This document shows positions 43,281-51,536 of a stretch of 64,000 nt of DNA, piece by piece. Origin of the DNA: CAIZQW01 sp942493055 (lineage in GTDB: Bacteria > Verrucomicrobiota > Kiritimatiellia > RFP12 > UBA1067); NCBI GenBank assembly GCA_942493055.1, contig OW818680.1, forward strand, positions 2,852,001 through 2,916,000, given 5' to 3'. Both the position numbers and the translations under genes were made by a program. Under the pieces are notes generated by a model, which made no database searches, was not told where the DNA came from, and worked only from the letters and a program-made list of their open reading frames with translations. Numbering within the stretch: position 1 is the first letter of the stretch; every line of letters starts with the position of its first letter.

Positions 43281-44546
43281 TTACCGATATTTTTCAACGG
43301 TCTCGAAAAGCGCGAGGATGTTGTCGATCGGGGTCTTGGCCTGGACGTTGTGGATCGCGTTGAATACAAACCCGCCGCCGGGGGCGAAAATGTCGATCCG
43401 TTTCTTGACCTCTTCGCGGACTTGATCAGGCGTTCCGAAGGGCAAGGTCTTCTGCGTGTCAACGCCCCCGCCCCAGAAGACCAGTGATTTGCCATACGTC
43501 TTCTTGAGAAGTTGCGGATCCATCCCGGTTGCGGAGCACTGCACAGGATTGAGGCAGTCAAAGCCAGCATCCACGATCAGATCCAGCAAGGGCACAATAC
43601 TGCCGCAACTGTGCATAAAGGTCTTCCAGTTCGTGTTCGCATGGATCCATCCATTGACCCGCTGCTGAAAGGGCAGGAAGAGGTCACGATACTGTTCCTG
43701 CGAGCAGAACGGACTGTTCTGCGTTCCGAAGTCGGTGCCATTGGTCTGAATGACGCTGATCCTGTCGCCGACAACAGCATGAAGCCGTTTGAGATTTTCC
43801 ACGGCCACATCCGCCTGGTGGTCAAAGATCGCCTTGATGAAGTCCGGCCGCATCACCAAGGAGACGTACCACTCTTCAATATCACGGATGCCTTTCGGAT
43901 TTTTGAGGAAGGTCGCGGGGACGAGGGCGATGTCGCCAAAGGTGAGACCTCCAAAGGTGCAGAAGAGCGCACGGTCCGTGTGGTCATGCAACTGCGCCGC
44001 ACGCGCTTCATAAATGCCCTGTTCAAATGTAGAGAGCGCGGCAAATTCCTCGAGGTTATCTTCGGCCTTGAGATTCTCATCATCAATCGGCGGCTGCCGG
44101 ATGATGGCGTCAAAGAAGTTGCCGCCCTCCGGCATCTTGGCGCAGGGCCCGCAGGCGCGATCATTTCCGGGATATTGCAATAACTCGCCATTGGCTTCGT
44201 AGGACGTATTGAAGCCGTCAGGTACCAGGACCGGCGTCCCGTCGCGCAAGATCCACTCCTTGAAGTCTTGCGCAGGAAACCCGAACATGGTTCCCGTGCC
44301 ATGGAGGGAGACGGTATCAATGCCCAGGGCTTTTGCCAGATCATCCTTGACCTCTCCGAGCATCTGGTAGGTCTCGACGACCTTGACAGGCGTCCCAGGT
44401 TGATCCAGTCCAAGTTTCTGACGCAGCGCATAGACCACGCTGACGTGGATGCCGGTCTGGAAGCCGCCGCCGAAATCCAGAGCCATCTCGTCCGGCTCGC
44501 GGTGTGCACATGTCGTTTCTATTCTCTCTCGTGATGTCATAGTCAT
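43281..44546 (-). CDS. UroD-family protein, second and longer type
   Basis: A 421-aa UroD-fold protein. The start MTMTSRERIETTCAHREPDE is typical of corrinoid methyltransferase-like members. KTFMHSCGSIVPLLDLIVDA near residue 308 carries the His-x-x-Cys-Gly zinc-type segment. Then come LNPVQCSATGMDPQLLKKTY, LVFWGGGVDTQKTLPFGTPD and the C-terminal FVFNAIHNVQAKTPIDN. It is not closely similar to the shorter UroD-family protein at 39479. It is flanked on both sides by cloverleaf elements. Its substrate is unknown; neighbouring sugar porter, glycosidases and dehydrogenase suggest a methylated carbohydrate or derivative. Confidence 0.85.
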   Translation of the reverse strand: MTMTSRERIETTCAHREPDEMALDFGGGFQTGIHVSVVYALRQKLGLDQPGTPVKVVETYQMLGEVKDDLAKALGIDTVSLHGTGTMFGFPAQDFKEWILRDGTPVLVPDGFNTSYEANGELLQYPGNDRACGPCAKMPEGGNFFDAIIRQPPIDDENLKAEDNLEEFAALSTFEQGIYEARAAQLHDHTDRALFCTFGGLTFGDIALVPATFLKNPKGIRDIEEWYVSLVMRPDFIKAIFDHQADVAVENLKRLHAVVGDRISVIQTNGTDFGTQNSPFCSQEQYRDLFLPFQQRVNGWIHANTNWKTFMHSCGSIVPLLDLIVDAGFDCLNPVQCSATGMDPQLLKKTYGKSLVFWGGGVDTQKTLPFGTPDQVREEVKKRIDIFAPGGGFVFNAIHNVQAKTPIDNILALFETVEKYR

Positions 44547-44591
44547 ATCCAGGTTCTTTAGAGTTTGTTGAATGAATAGCTTCGTGTTTTA

Positions 44592-44825
44592 CCGCAAAAA
44601 CCGCTATTAGAGCGCAAATGTCACGCCCGCCTCACCCGTGAATACACGGACGGCGGAGCGAACATTTGCGCTGAAAATGAGTTTTGATACTTCTGATAAC
44701 AGGAAGCTCCCATGTTTTCGTGTGTGACAACTTTCTCACCCTCCGCGCGGCTATCCATTCCGCCGTCCGTGTATTCACGGGTGAGGCGGATGAGATAGCC
44801 GCGCAATCTCTTTGCGGCTTTTGCG
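44592..44825. repeat. Cloverleaf-type interspersed element, copy 5 (central hairpin altered)
   Basis: The left arm is GCGCAAATGT/ACATTTGCGC with CCGTG/CACGG tip. The right arm is GCGCGGCTATC/GATAGCCGCGC with CCGTG/CACGG tip. The outer pair is ACCGCAAAAACCGC/GCGGCTTTTGCG. The middle segment (AACAGGAAGCTCCCATG region) has lost the ATCAGC palindrome seen in the other four copies. Confidence 0.8.
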
Positions 44826-44848
44826 AAAAATCATTTCCTGTACAGTTG

Positions 44849-46243
44849 TTAGCAGAGTTCGCGTTCGATATCCTCCAGGGATTTGCCTTTGGTTTCCGGC
44901 AGCCTCAACAGCATGACGATAAAGCCCGCCAAGCAGATACCGGCGAACATCCAGAAGGTCTGTGCAGGTCCCAAGGCCGTATTGATGGGCTTGAAGGAGA
45001 CGGTCAGCGCAAAGCATCCGATCCATAAGGCGGAGACACCGACGCTCATGGCTGCACCCCGGATACGGTTGGGGAAGATCTCCGAGAGCAGGACCCAGGT
45101 GATTGGGGCGAGGGTCATGGAGTAAATAGCAATGGCGACGAGAACCGTGGCCAATACGGCAATGCCCTGGAGACCCAGATAGTAGCAGAGCCCGAGTAGC
45201 GTGTAGGTGACGGCCAGGCCGCCTGCCCCCAGCAGCATCAGCGGACGCCTGCCCCACTTGTCCACGGTTCCGATAGCCACAAAGGTCGCCACCAGATTCA
45301 CGATGCCGGTGATGACGATGTTAAACATCATACCGCTGACATCATATCCGGCCGAACGGAAGATCTCCTCTGCATAGTTGAAGATCACATTGATTCCGCA
45401 CCACTGCTGGAAGACGGCCAGAAAGACACCGAGTCCTATGATCTTGAGCAAGGCCGGCTGGAGGAGCTCTGAATAGCGGACCGTATTGTGTTCATTCTTA
45501 AGCGTGGCTTCAACATCGGCGATCTCCGCCTCTGCATAGTCTGCGCCGCCGATGCGAGTCAGGAGTTTCCGAGCCTCCTCCGCACGCCCCTTCTTGAGCA
45601 GCCAGCGCGGCGACTCCGGGATCACCAGCGCCAAGACAAAAAAGAGCGCGGCGGGCACAGCTTCCGCGCCGAACATCCAACGCCACCCGACTTGCCCATT
45701 CCAGGACTTCAGGATGACATCAAGCGAAGCGTCTGTTGCCACAGGTGCGATCTCATAAATGATCCAGTTGACGATCTGTGCTGCCAGCACGCCGATCACG
45801 ATGGTGAGCTGGTTAATGGAGACAAAGCGGCCGCGCATTTCCGTCGGTGAGGTCTCCGCAATATACATCGGGGAGACATTAGACGCCAGGCCAATGCCGA
45901 TACCGCCGAGAATCCGAGCCCAGATAAAACTGGAGTAGGTCTCCGTGAGTGCAGTCCATACCGCCGAGATCGTAAAAAATAGAGCTGCAACAACGAGTAG
46001 TTTTTTTCGGCCTAACTGATCCGCCACCATGCCTGAGAGCATCGCACCCGCTAAACAGCCGGCCAGTGCCGAGCTCATGGCCCAGCCTGCGCGCCACGTT
46101 TGATCTGCGCCTGTCAGGCCAAAGAACGGCTCATAAAAAGGCTTTGCGCCGCCGATGACGACCCAGTCATAACCGAATAGCAGTCCGCCCATGGCTGCAA
46201 CCAGGCAGATCGTCCAGATATATTTCATCTGATACTCTCTCAT
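44849..46243 (-). CDS. Sugar porter, major facilitator superfamily
   Basis: A 464-aa inner-membrane sugar:proton symporter-type protein with 12 predicted helices. Family signatures: GGLLFGYDWVVIGGAKPFYE in helix 1, DQLGRKKLL between helices 2 and 3, RILGGIGIGLASNVSPMYIA, ETSPTEMRGRFVSINQL, PESPRWLLKKGRAEEARKLL after helix 6 and PETKGKSLEDIERELC at the end. The start at 46243 has AAGGAGA 7 bases upstream. It is divergent from the GH125 gene (164 bases), so both may share control. The actual sugar is unknown; the context suggests a mannose- or rhamnose-type product. Confidence 0.93.
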   Translation of the reverse strand: MREYQMKYIWTICLVAAMGGLLFGYDWVVIGGAKPFYEPFFGLTGADQTWRAGWAMSSALAGCLAGAMLSGMVADQLGRKKLLVVAALFFTISAVWTALTETYSSFIWARILGGIGIGLASNVSPMYIAETSPTEMRGRFVSINQLTIVIGVLAAQIVNWIIYEIAPVATDASLDVILKSWNGQVGWRWMFGAEAVPAALFFVLALVIPESPRWLLKKGRAEEARKLLTRIGGADYAEAEIADVEATLKNEHNTVRYSELLQPALLKIIGLGVFLAVFQQWCGINVIFNYAEEIFRSAGYDVSGMMFNIVITGIVNLVATFVAIGTVDKWGRRPLMLLGAGGLAVTYTLLGLCYYLGLQGIAVLATVLVAIAIYSMTLAPITWVLLSEIFPNRIRGAAMSVGVSALWIGCFALTVSFKPINTALGPAQTFWMFAGICLAGFIVMLLRLPETKGKSLEDIERELC

Positions 46244-46407
46244 CGCGTACTCTCCTTAAAATAAATCAATGCTAAAACAATCGCATAGTTATCTGCTGAG
46301 GTCAAGAATCCTTTGGACGGAATTCACATTATATCCGCCTTGACACCGGACTGCATTCTATGGTCTGATGTAACGATCAAGTTAAAACATTCAAAGGTTA
46401 TTCTGCC

Positions 46408-47823
46408 ATGAAACTGAACTCGTACAGGAATCAATTATTACTGACCGCCGCTTTAAGCCTCTTCGTAATGAGCGGGAATGCGGCCGGGGATGGATTTCCG
46501 GTCGTTCGCACGCAAGCGGAAAAACGGCATTTTACAAGTCCCGCAGTCGAACAAACCATACAGAAGATTCAATCGTCTATTGGGAACAAGGAATTGGCGT
46601 GGATGTTTGGAAATTGTTTTCCGAACACACTCGACACAACGGTCAGCACAGGCGAAAAGAATGGTCGCCCCGACACCTATGTGATCACAGGGGACATCGA
46701 TGCCATGTGGCTGCGGGACAGCACCGCGCAGGTCTGGCCCTACCTCCCGCTCATGAAAGCAGATCCGAATCTTCAGAAGTTGATCGCCGGCGTGGTCCAC
46801 CGCCAGGCCGAATGCGTCCTGCGTGACCCTTACGCCAATGCGTTCTATAAGGACGCTGAAAAGAAAGGCGAATGGAAAACCGACTACACGGACATGCGCG
46901 GTGGCATCCATGAACGTAAATGGGAGATCGACTCGCTCTGCTACACCATCCGCCTAGCCTATCACTACTGGAAGGCCACGGGCGATGCTTCCATCTTCAC
47001 AGACGACTGGAAGAAGGCCGCAGCCTTGATCGTGAAAACATTCCAGACGGAGCAACGCAAAGAGGGCCTCGGCCCCTATCACTTCGAGCGCAGCACGCCC
47101 CGCCAGCTCGACACGCTCTGCAACCATGGCTATGGTCAGCCCTTGAAACCTGTCGGACTGATTAACTCCTCCTTCCGTCCCTCTGATGATGCCACCACCT
47201 ACGGCTTTCTCATTCCCGCCAACATGTTCGCCGTAGTCTCCCTCCGGCAGCTTGCCGAGATCAGCGAGCAGGTGACCCGCGATGCGGGTTTTGCAAAGCA
47301 GTGTCGCGGTCTGGCGGATGAAGTGGATGCCGCGATAAAAAAATATGCCATCATCAACCATCCCAAATATGGCAAGGTCTACGCTTTTGAAGTCGACGGG
47401 TTCGGCAACGCCACTTTTATGGATGATGCCAATGTGCCAAGCCTCCTGGCCCTCCCGTATCTGGGCTGTGTGGAGAAGACCGATCCGATCTACCTCAACA
47501 CCCGTAAACTGGTCTGGAGCGAGGACAACCCCTATTTTTTCAAGGGAAGCGCGGGAGAGGGAATCGGCGGGCCGCATGTTGATTATGACATGGTCTGGCC
47601 GCTGAGCATCATTCTCCGTGCACTGACCTCGACCGATGATGCCGAAATCAAGCACTGCCTGAAACAGCTCAGCGCCACGCATGCGAAGACAGGCTTCATG
47701 CACGAATCCTTCCACAAGAACGACCCGTCAAAATTTACCCGCTCCTGGTTTGCCTGGGCGAACACGATCTTCGGTGAAATGATACTTGAAGTTTACAAGA
47801 AGAATCCTGCGTTGCTGGATTGA
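46408..47823 (+). CDS. GH125 alpha-mannosidase (metal-independent), exported
   Basis: A 471-aa protein with a signal peptide (MKLNSYRNQLLLTAALSLFV, then MSGNAAG). GH125 blocks are clear: AWMFGNCFPNTLDTTVSTGE, YVITGDIDAMWLRDSTAQVW, TDMRGGIHERKWEIDSLCYT, LKPVGLINSSFRPSDDATTY, FMDDANVPSLLALPYLGCVE, GEGIGGPHVDYDMVWPLSII and a C-terminal WFAWANTIFGEMILEVYKK. These enzymes remove alpha-1,6-linked mannose. Full length. The ribosome site AAAGG is somewhat far. The reading frame stays open and coding-like for 55 codons after the TGA stop (see the next feature). It is divergent from the sugar porter. Confidence 0.94.
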   Translation: MKLNSYRNQLLLTAALSLFVMSGNAAGDGFPVVRTQAEKRHFTSPAVEQTIQKIQSSIGNKELAWMFGNCFPNTLDTTVSTGEKNGRPDTYVITGDIDAMWLRDSTAQVWPYLPLMKADPNLQKLIAGVVHRQAECVLRDPYANAFYKDAEKKGEWKTDYTDMRGGIHERKWEIDSLCYTIRLAYHYWKATGDASIFTDDWKKAAALIVKTFQTEQRKEGLGPYHFERSTPRQLDTLCNHGYGQPLKPVGLINSSFRPSDDATTYGFLIPANMFAVVSLRQLAEISEQVTRDAGFAKQCRGLADEVDAAIKKYAIINHPKYGKVYAFEVDGFGNATFMDDANVPSLLALPYLGCVEKTDPIYLNTRKLVWSEDNPYFFKGSAGEGIGGPHVDYDMVWPLSIILRALTSTDDAEIKHCLKQLSATHAKTGFMHESFHKNDPSKFTRSWFAWANTIFGEMILEVYKKNPALLD

Positions 47824-47991
47824 ACAAAGGACAAAACCCTGCTCCAAAACTGCCGCAACACCGCCGAAACCAGCTGGCAGAAGTGGAAGCCTGACGGACA
47901 GGCAGAACTTATCGAACTCTCCTCCATCGCCCGTATCCAATGGCTCCTCGCCGCTATAGAGAAAACAGATATTCCTTTACGGCACCAGTGA
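47824..47991 (+). other. Coding-like in-frame tail after the GH125 stop codon
   Basis: The frame of the GH125 gene continues without a stop for 55 codons after TGA and reads like protein, for example TAETSWQKWKPDGQAELIEL and SSIARIQWLLAAIEKTDIP. Third positions are strongly G/C, like real genes here. It has no start codon or ribosome site and overlaps the end of the convergent gene at 47977 by about 15 bases. It is probably a remnant of a lost gene; stop-codon readthrough is less likely. Confidence 0.45.
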
Positions 47992-50900
47992 GAGGCGGCC
48001 CCAGGCGCTGCGGTCGGAGGAGTTGCGCGCGCCGCCGCACCAGACGAGCTGGGCGGAGCGGCCTTTGCCGTCGGTGCTGTTGTTGAGCGCGAGGTCGAAG
48101 AGGAGTTCCATGCCCTCTTTCGGCGTGATGGCGAGCGCGGTCCACGGAATGGAGGCCTCGAGTGTATAGCCCTTGCCATCCACCGTGGGCGTCACGGAGG
48201 TTTCAATCGCAGGTTGTGTGGACTGGTTCGCGACAAACGTCTGGCTGTTCTTGCCCGCGCCCAGCAGGACCTGACGGTCGCTGAAGAGCAGAGGACCGCC
48301 CTGCTCAATCTTCTCGCCGCCGATAAAGAGTTCGAGTCCGTCGGCATTCCAGAAATGGTCCGGCTTCTGCTCGTTCTGCATGGGTGTCGGATCCGTGACA
48401 TTCGCCAGCAGGTAGAGGTTCTTGTCATCCCAGCTCACCTTGAACGCGGCTTCAACACCACCCGTCTCACGGCCTGCAGCAAGGCGGTCTGCGCCGATGC
48501 GCTCAGGCGGACGTCCCGGCCAGCCCGCAAGCTGTCCGTCGATGACCATGGGTGCCGTTGGACGCCCCGCAGAGACCTTGCGCGTACCGCTGCCAGCCTT
48601 GCCGCTGAAGCGCGGGTTGTCGAGCAGGTACGGCGCCTTGCCACCGAGCCAGATGTCGTAGATCGCTGCATGAGTCTTGGCCATCTCAGCGAGAAGGTCG
48701 CGATAGGGACGGTCAGCCACATTGAAGAGGCCGGTGTTGGCGCGTTCGCCGTTGAGTCCTTCGAAGAAGCGTCCGGTGACGGCCTGGTCGAGCAGGGTGA
48801 ACCACTCGACACCTACCACGAAGCCGAGCGCGGCCGCGCCTTCGACGTAGTGGCGGTAGGCGAGTCCGCGTTCCTTCTGCGTGGCCATGTCCATGCTGCT
48901 GGGCGCGACGTTGCTCTCCTTGGTCGCCGTGAAGTAGAACTCGCTCCACATCTGCGGCTTGCGGCCCGTCCACTCATAGAGGCGGCGGATGAAGGCCGCG
49001 TCGATGCCGCAGGCATAGTAGTTGATGCTGATGACATCCATGTACTTGCCGGCTACGCGGCAGAGCACTTCGCTGTTGGCGGTGCCGGGCTGCCAGCGGT
49101 TGCCGATCAGCATGTGGTTCTTGTCGTACTTATGGAAGGTGGTCGTGATCGTGCTGTAGTAGGTTTCGAGGAAGCGTTCGGTGTAAGCCTGCATGTCGGT
49201 GTAGGCCGCCTGTGTGGTCATGGGAAGACCGCGGTCGGCGAGCGCCTCAAAGGAAACGGCATCGAGATTCCACGCCTTGTTGAAGGCGGCGATCTCTTTG
49301 TATTTCGCCTGGAGCTGGCTGACCAGTTCGCGCTTGCAGGCATGCTTGCCGGGCAGCGCGGGAATCGCGCGCGGGAGATCTTCGAAACCCTGCTCATTGT
49401 CGAGGAAGTAGCCGATGAGCAGCGGGTCACTGGCCCGCTCGGCAACGGACTTCGCGAACAGGGTATCCATCTTGGCGAGGTTCTTCTCGTCGTACGGATC
49501 AAAGACGCCGCGCACGCCGGGTATGGCCGCGCCGAGGGTGTAGCCGCCCAATGGCAAGGAGCTGACGCGCGGGAAGCCCTTCTGTTCAAAGACCGGCGAA
49601 CCGCCTGAGAACGCGCCGACGGAGTTGAAGCCGACCTGGCGCACGCGGTCAACGAGACGGGCCATCTGCTTGTCGTCCTCATACGCGCCGTATTTGCGGA
49701 CCACGTTGGCCTTGTAGAACGAGACTGCGCGCGGGTTCCACCACTTGTCCGGATGCCAGGCATTCGCATACTCGCCATCGTGCGGCGGCAGCCACTCGAA
49801 GACATCGTTGCGGCCTTCGATTGAGGTATAGTCCTCTCCCGGGCCGAAGGTGCAGACGCCGAGGTGGAAGAAGGCGTCGCCGTCGGGATCGACCATCACC
49901 CACACATCGCGTGCGCCGACCTTCTTAGACTCGACGTGGAAGAAGCCGCTCTTCTTGAGGCCCAGCTTGGCCCCGCTGCCTGACAGGCCGCCGAAGCGGT
50001 TGCGGTTGGGCGGCGTGAGACTGGCGTAGTAAGCAGCTTCGGTTTCGACATCGGCCTTCAGCTCGGATGCGTCTTTGAGCTTGCCAGGGAAATCGCGCTG
50101 GGTGGTCTGGCCCAAGCTATCGACCAGGATCACGCGCTGGGCAGCACTGGTGTCCATGGCGACAGCGATGTCAACACTCTTGCGGTCGGCAAGATAGGGA
50201 ATCTTGAACTGGACCCAGAAGATGTTCCATCCCCATTCGCGGTTGTCCTGAAGCTGCACATACGTATACTCCGGCAGGGCGAAGCTCAGGCGCTTGTTGT
50301 TGATATTCATGAGGTCGAAGGTGCGTGCGTGTCCCTGGAACAAGTGTGGCTTTGCGGGCTTCTCTTTGGGAAATTCACCTTTGGCCTCGCCGACGCTCCA
50401 GCGTCCGCCCTCGCCGTAATTAGGTGCGATCATCATTTCCGTGGAGAAGGCTTTGACTGTTGCAGGCATGGCATCGAAGACCAGGGAGACTTTGTCGGAG
50501 GAGGCGGTCACTGTGATCTTGCCGCCGCCCTCATAGGTGAGCATCACGGAAGAGCCCTCCACGCGCTTCTCAACCGGCTCATGCTTCTTGCTGTCGCCCA
50601 TGTCGAGCCGGGGGAAGGTCAGGGTAAAGGAGCCCATGCTGCCGCAGGCGAGGTCAACACCCTTCTCGGAGACGCTGATGGCGAAGCGGTCATTTGCGAC
50701 AGCTTTCGGTTTGGCGGCTTTGGCGGTTGATTTACTGGCAGTTGCTTTGGCTACGGGGACCGTTGCGCCTGCATCGAGGAGATGAATCGTATAGAAGGCT
50801 TCGGTTCCGCCAGTACGCGGCAGGGCAGCAAACGAGACCCACTGGAAGCACTCGGAGTTCCAGACGCGGTTGTCCTGAAGCTGATGGTAGCCGTGTTCAA

Positions 50901-51375
50901 TCACGACAGAGAAACCTTTGCCCTCGGGGTCGGTCAGGGTGAAACGTTTGGCGTCGCCGCGCCAGATGAAGGCGTCCGCGCTTTTTGCGGCAGGCAGGGT
51001 CTTGGCTTCCGAACCGTCGATCGACCAGCGCGCCTGACCCGCGAGTGATACAGGCAGGGTTGTGCGAAAGGAGATGCCCTTGTCATTGGCTGTGAGGCCG
51101 GTCGCATGGATCCGCACCGAACTCTCCGGTGCGAGCGTCAACGCGAGCTGGGCGCCGCCAGAATAGTGAAGGGTGGCTTGCGAACCTTTCAGATCGACTT
51201 TTTCAGGCGCTCGCCGCTCGCCGCCGCCACTGCCGGTGAGGCAGGGATAATCCAATGTCTGTGAACCGAGGCCTTTGCCTCCGTTGATCGTAAGCCCTTC
51301 GGAGGTCAAGGAGACTTCGACGGCAGACAGAAAAGAGGGCAGGAGCAGGAGGGAGAGCAGATAGACAGTTTTCAT
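47977..51375 (-). CDS. Agarase-like (GH50-type) glycoside hydrolase with C-terminal CBM9-like domain
   Basis: A 1132-aa exported protein (MKTVYLLSLLLLPSFLSAVE). The N-terminal 450 residues are beta-sandwich-like and contain two related halves (YVQLQDNREW and YHQLQDNRVWNSE). The TIM-barrel core starts GFFHVESKKV, VMVDPDGDAFFHLGVCTFGP, as in beta-agarases. LIGYFLDNEQGFEDL (near residue 655) holds the likely acid/base Glu, and PQMWSEFYFTATKES (near 812) the likely nucleophile. The last 170 residues, from APMVIDGQLAGWPGRPPERI to SAWGRLSLVP, look like a CBM9-type domain. The substrate may be an algal or host galactan. The gene is divergent from the GH78 gene. Confidence 0.82.
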   Translation of the reverse strand: MKTVYLLSLLLLPSFLSAVEVSLTSEGLTINGGKGLGSQTLDYPCLTGSGGGERRAPEKVDLKGSQATLHYSGGAQLALTLAPESSVRIHATGLTANDKGISFRTTLPVSLAGQARWSIDGSEAKTLPAAKSADAFIWRGDAKRFTLTDPEGKGFSVVIEHGYHQLQDNRVWNSECFQWVSFAALPRTGGTEAFYTIHLLDAGATVPVAKATASKSTAKAAKPKAVANDRFAISVSEKGVDLACGSMGSFTLTFPRLDMGDSKKHEPVEKRVEGSSVMLTYEGGGKITVTASSDKVSLVFDAMPATVKAFSTEMMIAPNYGEGGRWSVGEAKGEFPKEKPAKPHLFQGHARTFDLMNINNKRLSFALPEYTYVQLQDNREWGWNIFWVQFKIPYLADRKSVDIAVAMDTSAAQRVILVDSLGQTTQRDFPGKLKDASELKADVETEAAYYASLTPPNRNRFGGLSGSGAKLGLKKSGFFHVESKKVGARDVWVMVDPDGDAFFHLGVCTFGPGEDYTSIEGRNDVFEWLPPHDGEYANAWHPDKWWNPRAVSFYKANVVRKYGAYEDDKQMARLVDRVRQVGFNSVGAFSGGSPVFEQKGFPRVSSLPLGGYTLGAAIPGVRGVFDPYDEKNLAKMDTLFAKSVAERASDPLLIGYFLDNEQGFEDLPRAIPALPGKHACKRELVSQLQAKYKEIAAFNKAWNLDAVSFEALADRGLPMTTQAAYTDMQAYTERFLETYYSTITTTFHKYDKNHMLIGNRWQPGTANSEVLCRVAGKYMDVISINYYACGIDAAFIRRLYEWTGRKPQMWSEFYFTATKESNVAPSSMDMATQKERGLAYRHYVEGAAALGFVVGVEWFTLLDQAVTGRFFEGLNGERANTGLFNVADRPYRDLLAEMAKTHAAIYDIWLGGKAPYLLDNPRFSGKAGSGTRKVSAGRPTAPMVIDGQLAGWPGRPPERIGADRLAAGRETGGVEAAFKVSWDDKNLYLLANVTDPTPMQNEQKPDHFWNADGLELFIGGEKIEQGGPLLFSDRQVLLGAGKNSQTFVANQSTQPAIETSVTPTVDGKGYTLEASIPWTALAITPKEGMELLFDLALNNSTDGKGRSAQLVWCGGARNSSDRSAWGRLSLVP

Positions 51376-51536
51376 AATTACTCATGATGGCATTTTCTCT
51401 CATGAAGCGCAAATGCTTCTTTCATGAAAAAATAGCATTGTTACAACGGGCGAAGCGCCTCTTTATCCGCTTTCTTTTTTAACCTGAGATGTGGTAGCTT
51501 TAAGTTTCTTAAACGTTATCTTCTGAAAGAGAACCT

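Noticed and set aside
48214..49608. 464-codon open frame on the plus strand
   Set aside because: It is antisense to the agarase-like hydrolase, whose catalytic motifs fix the minus strand as coding. The frame is a composition effect.
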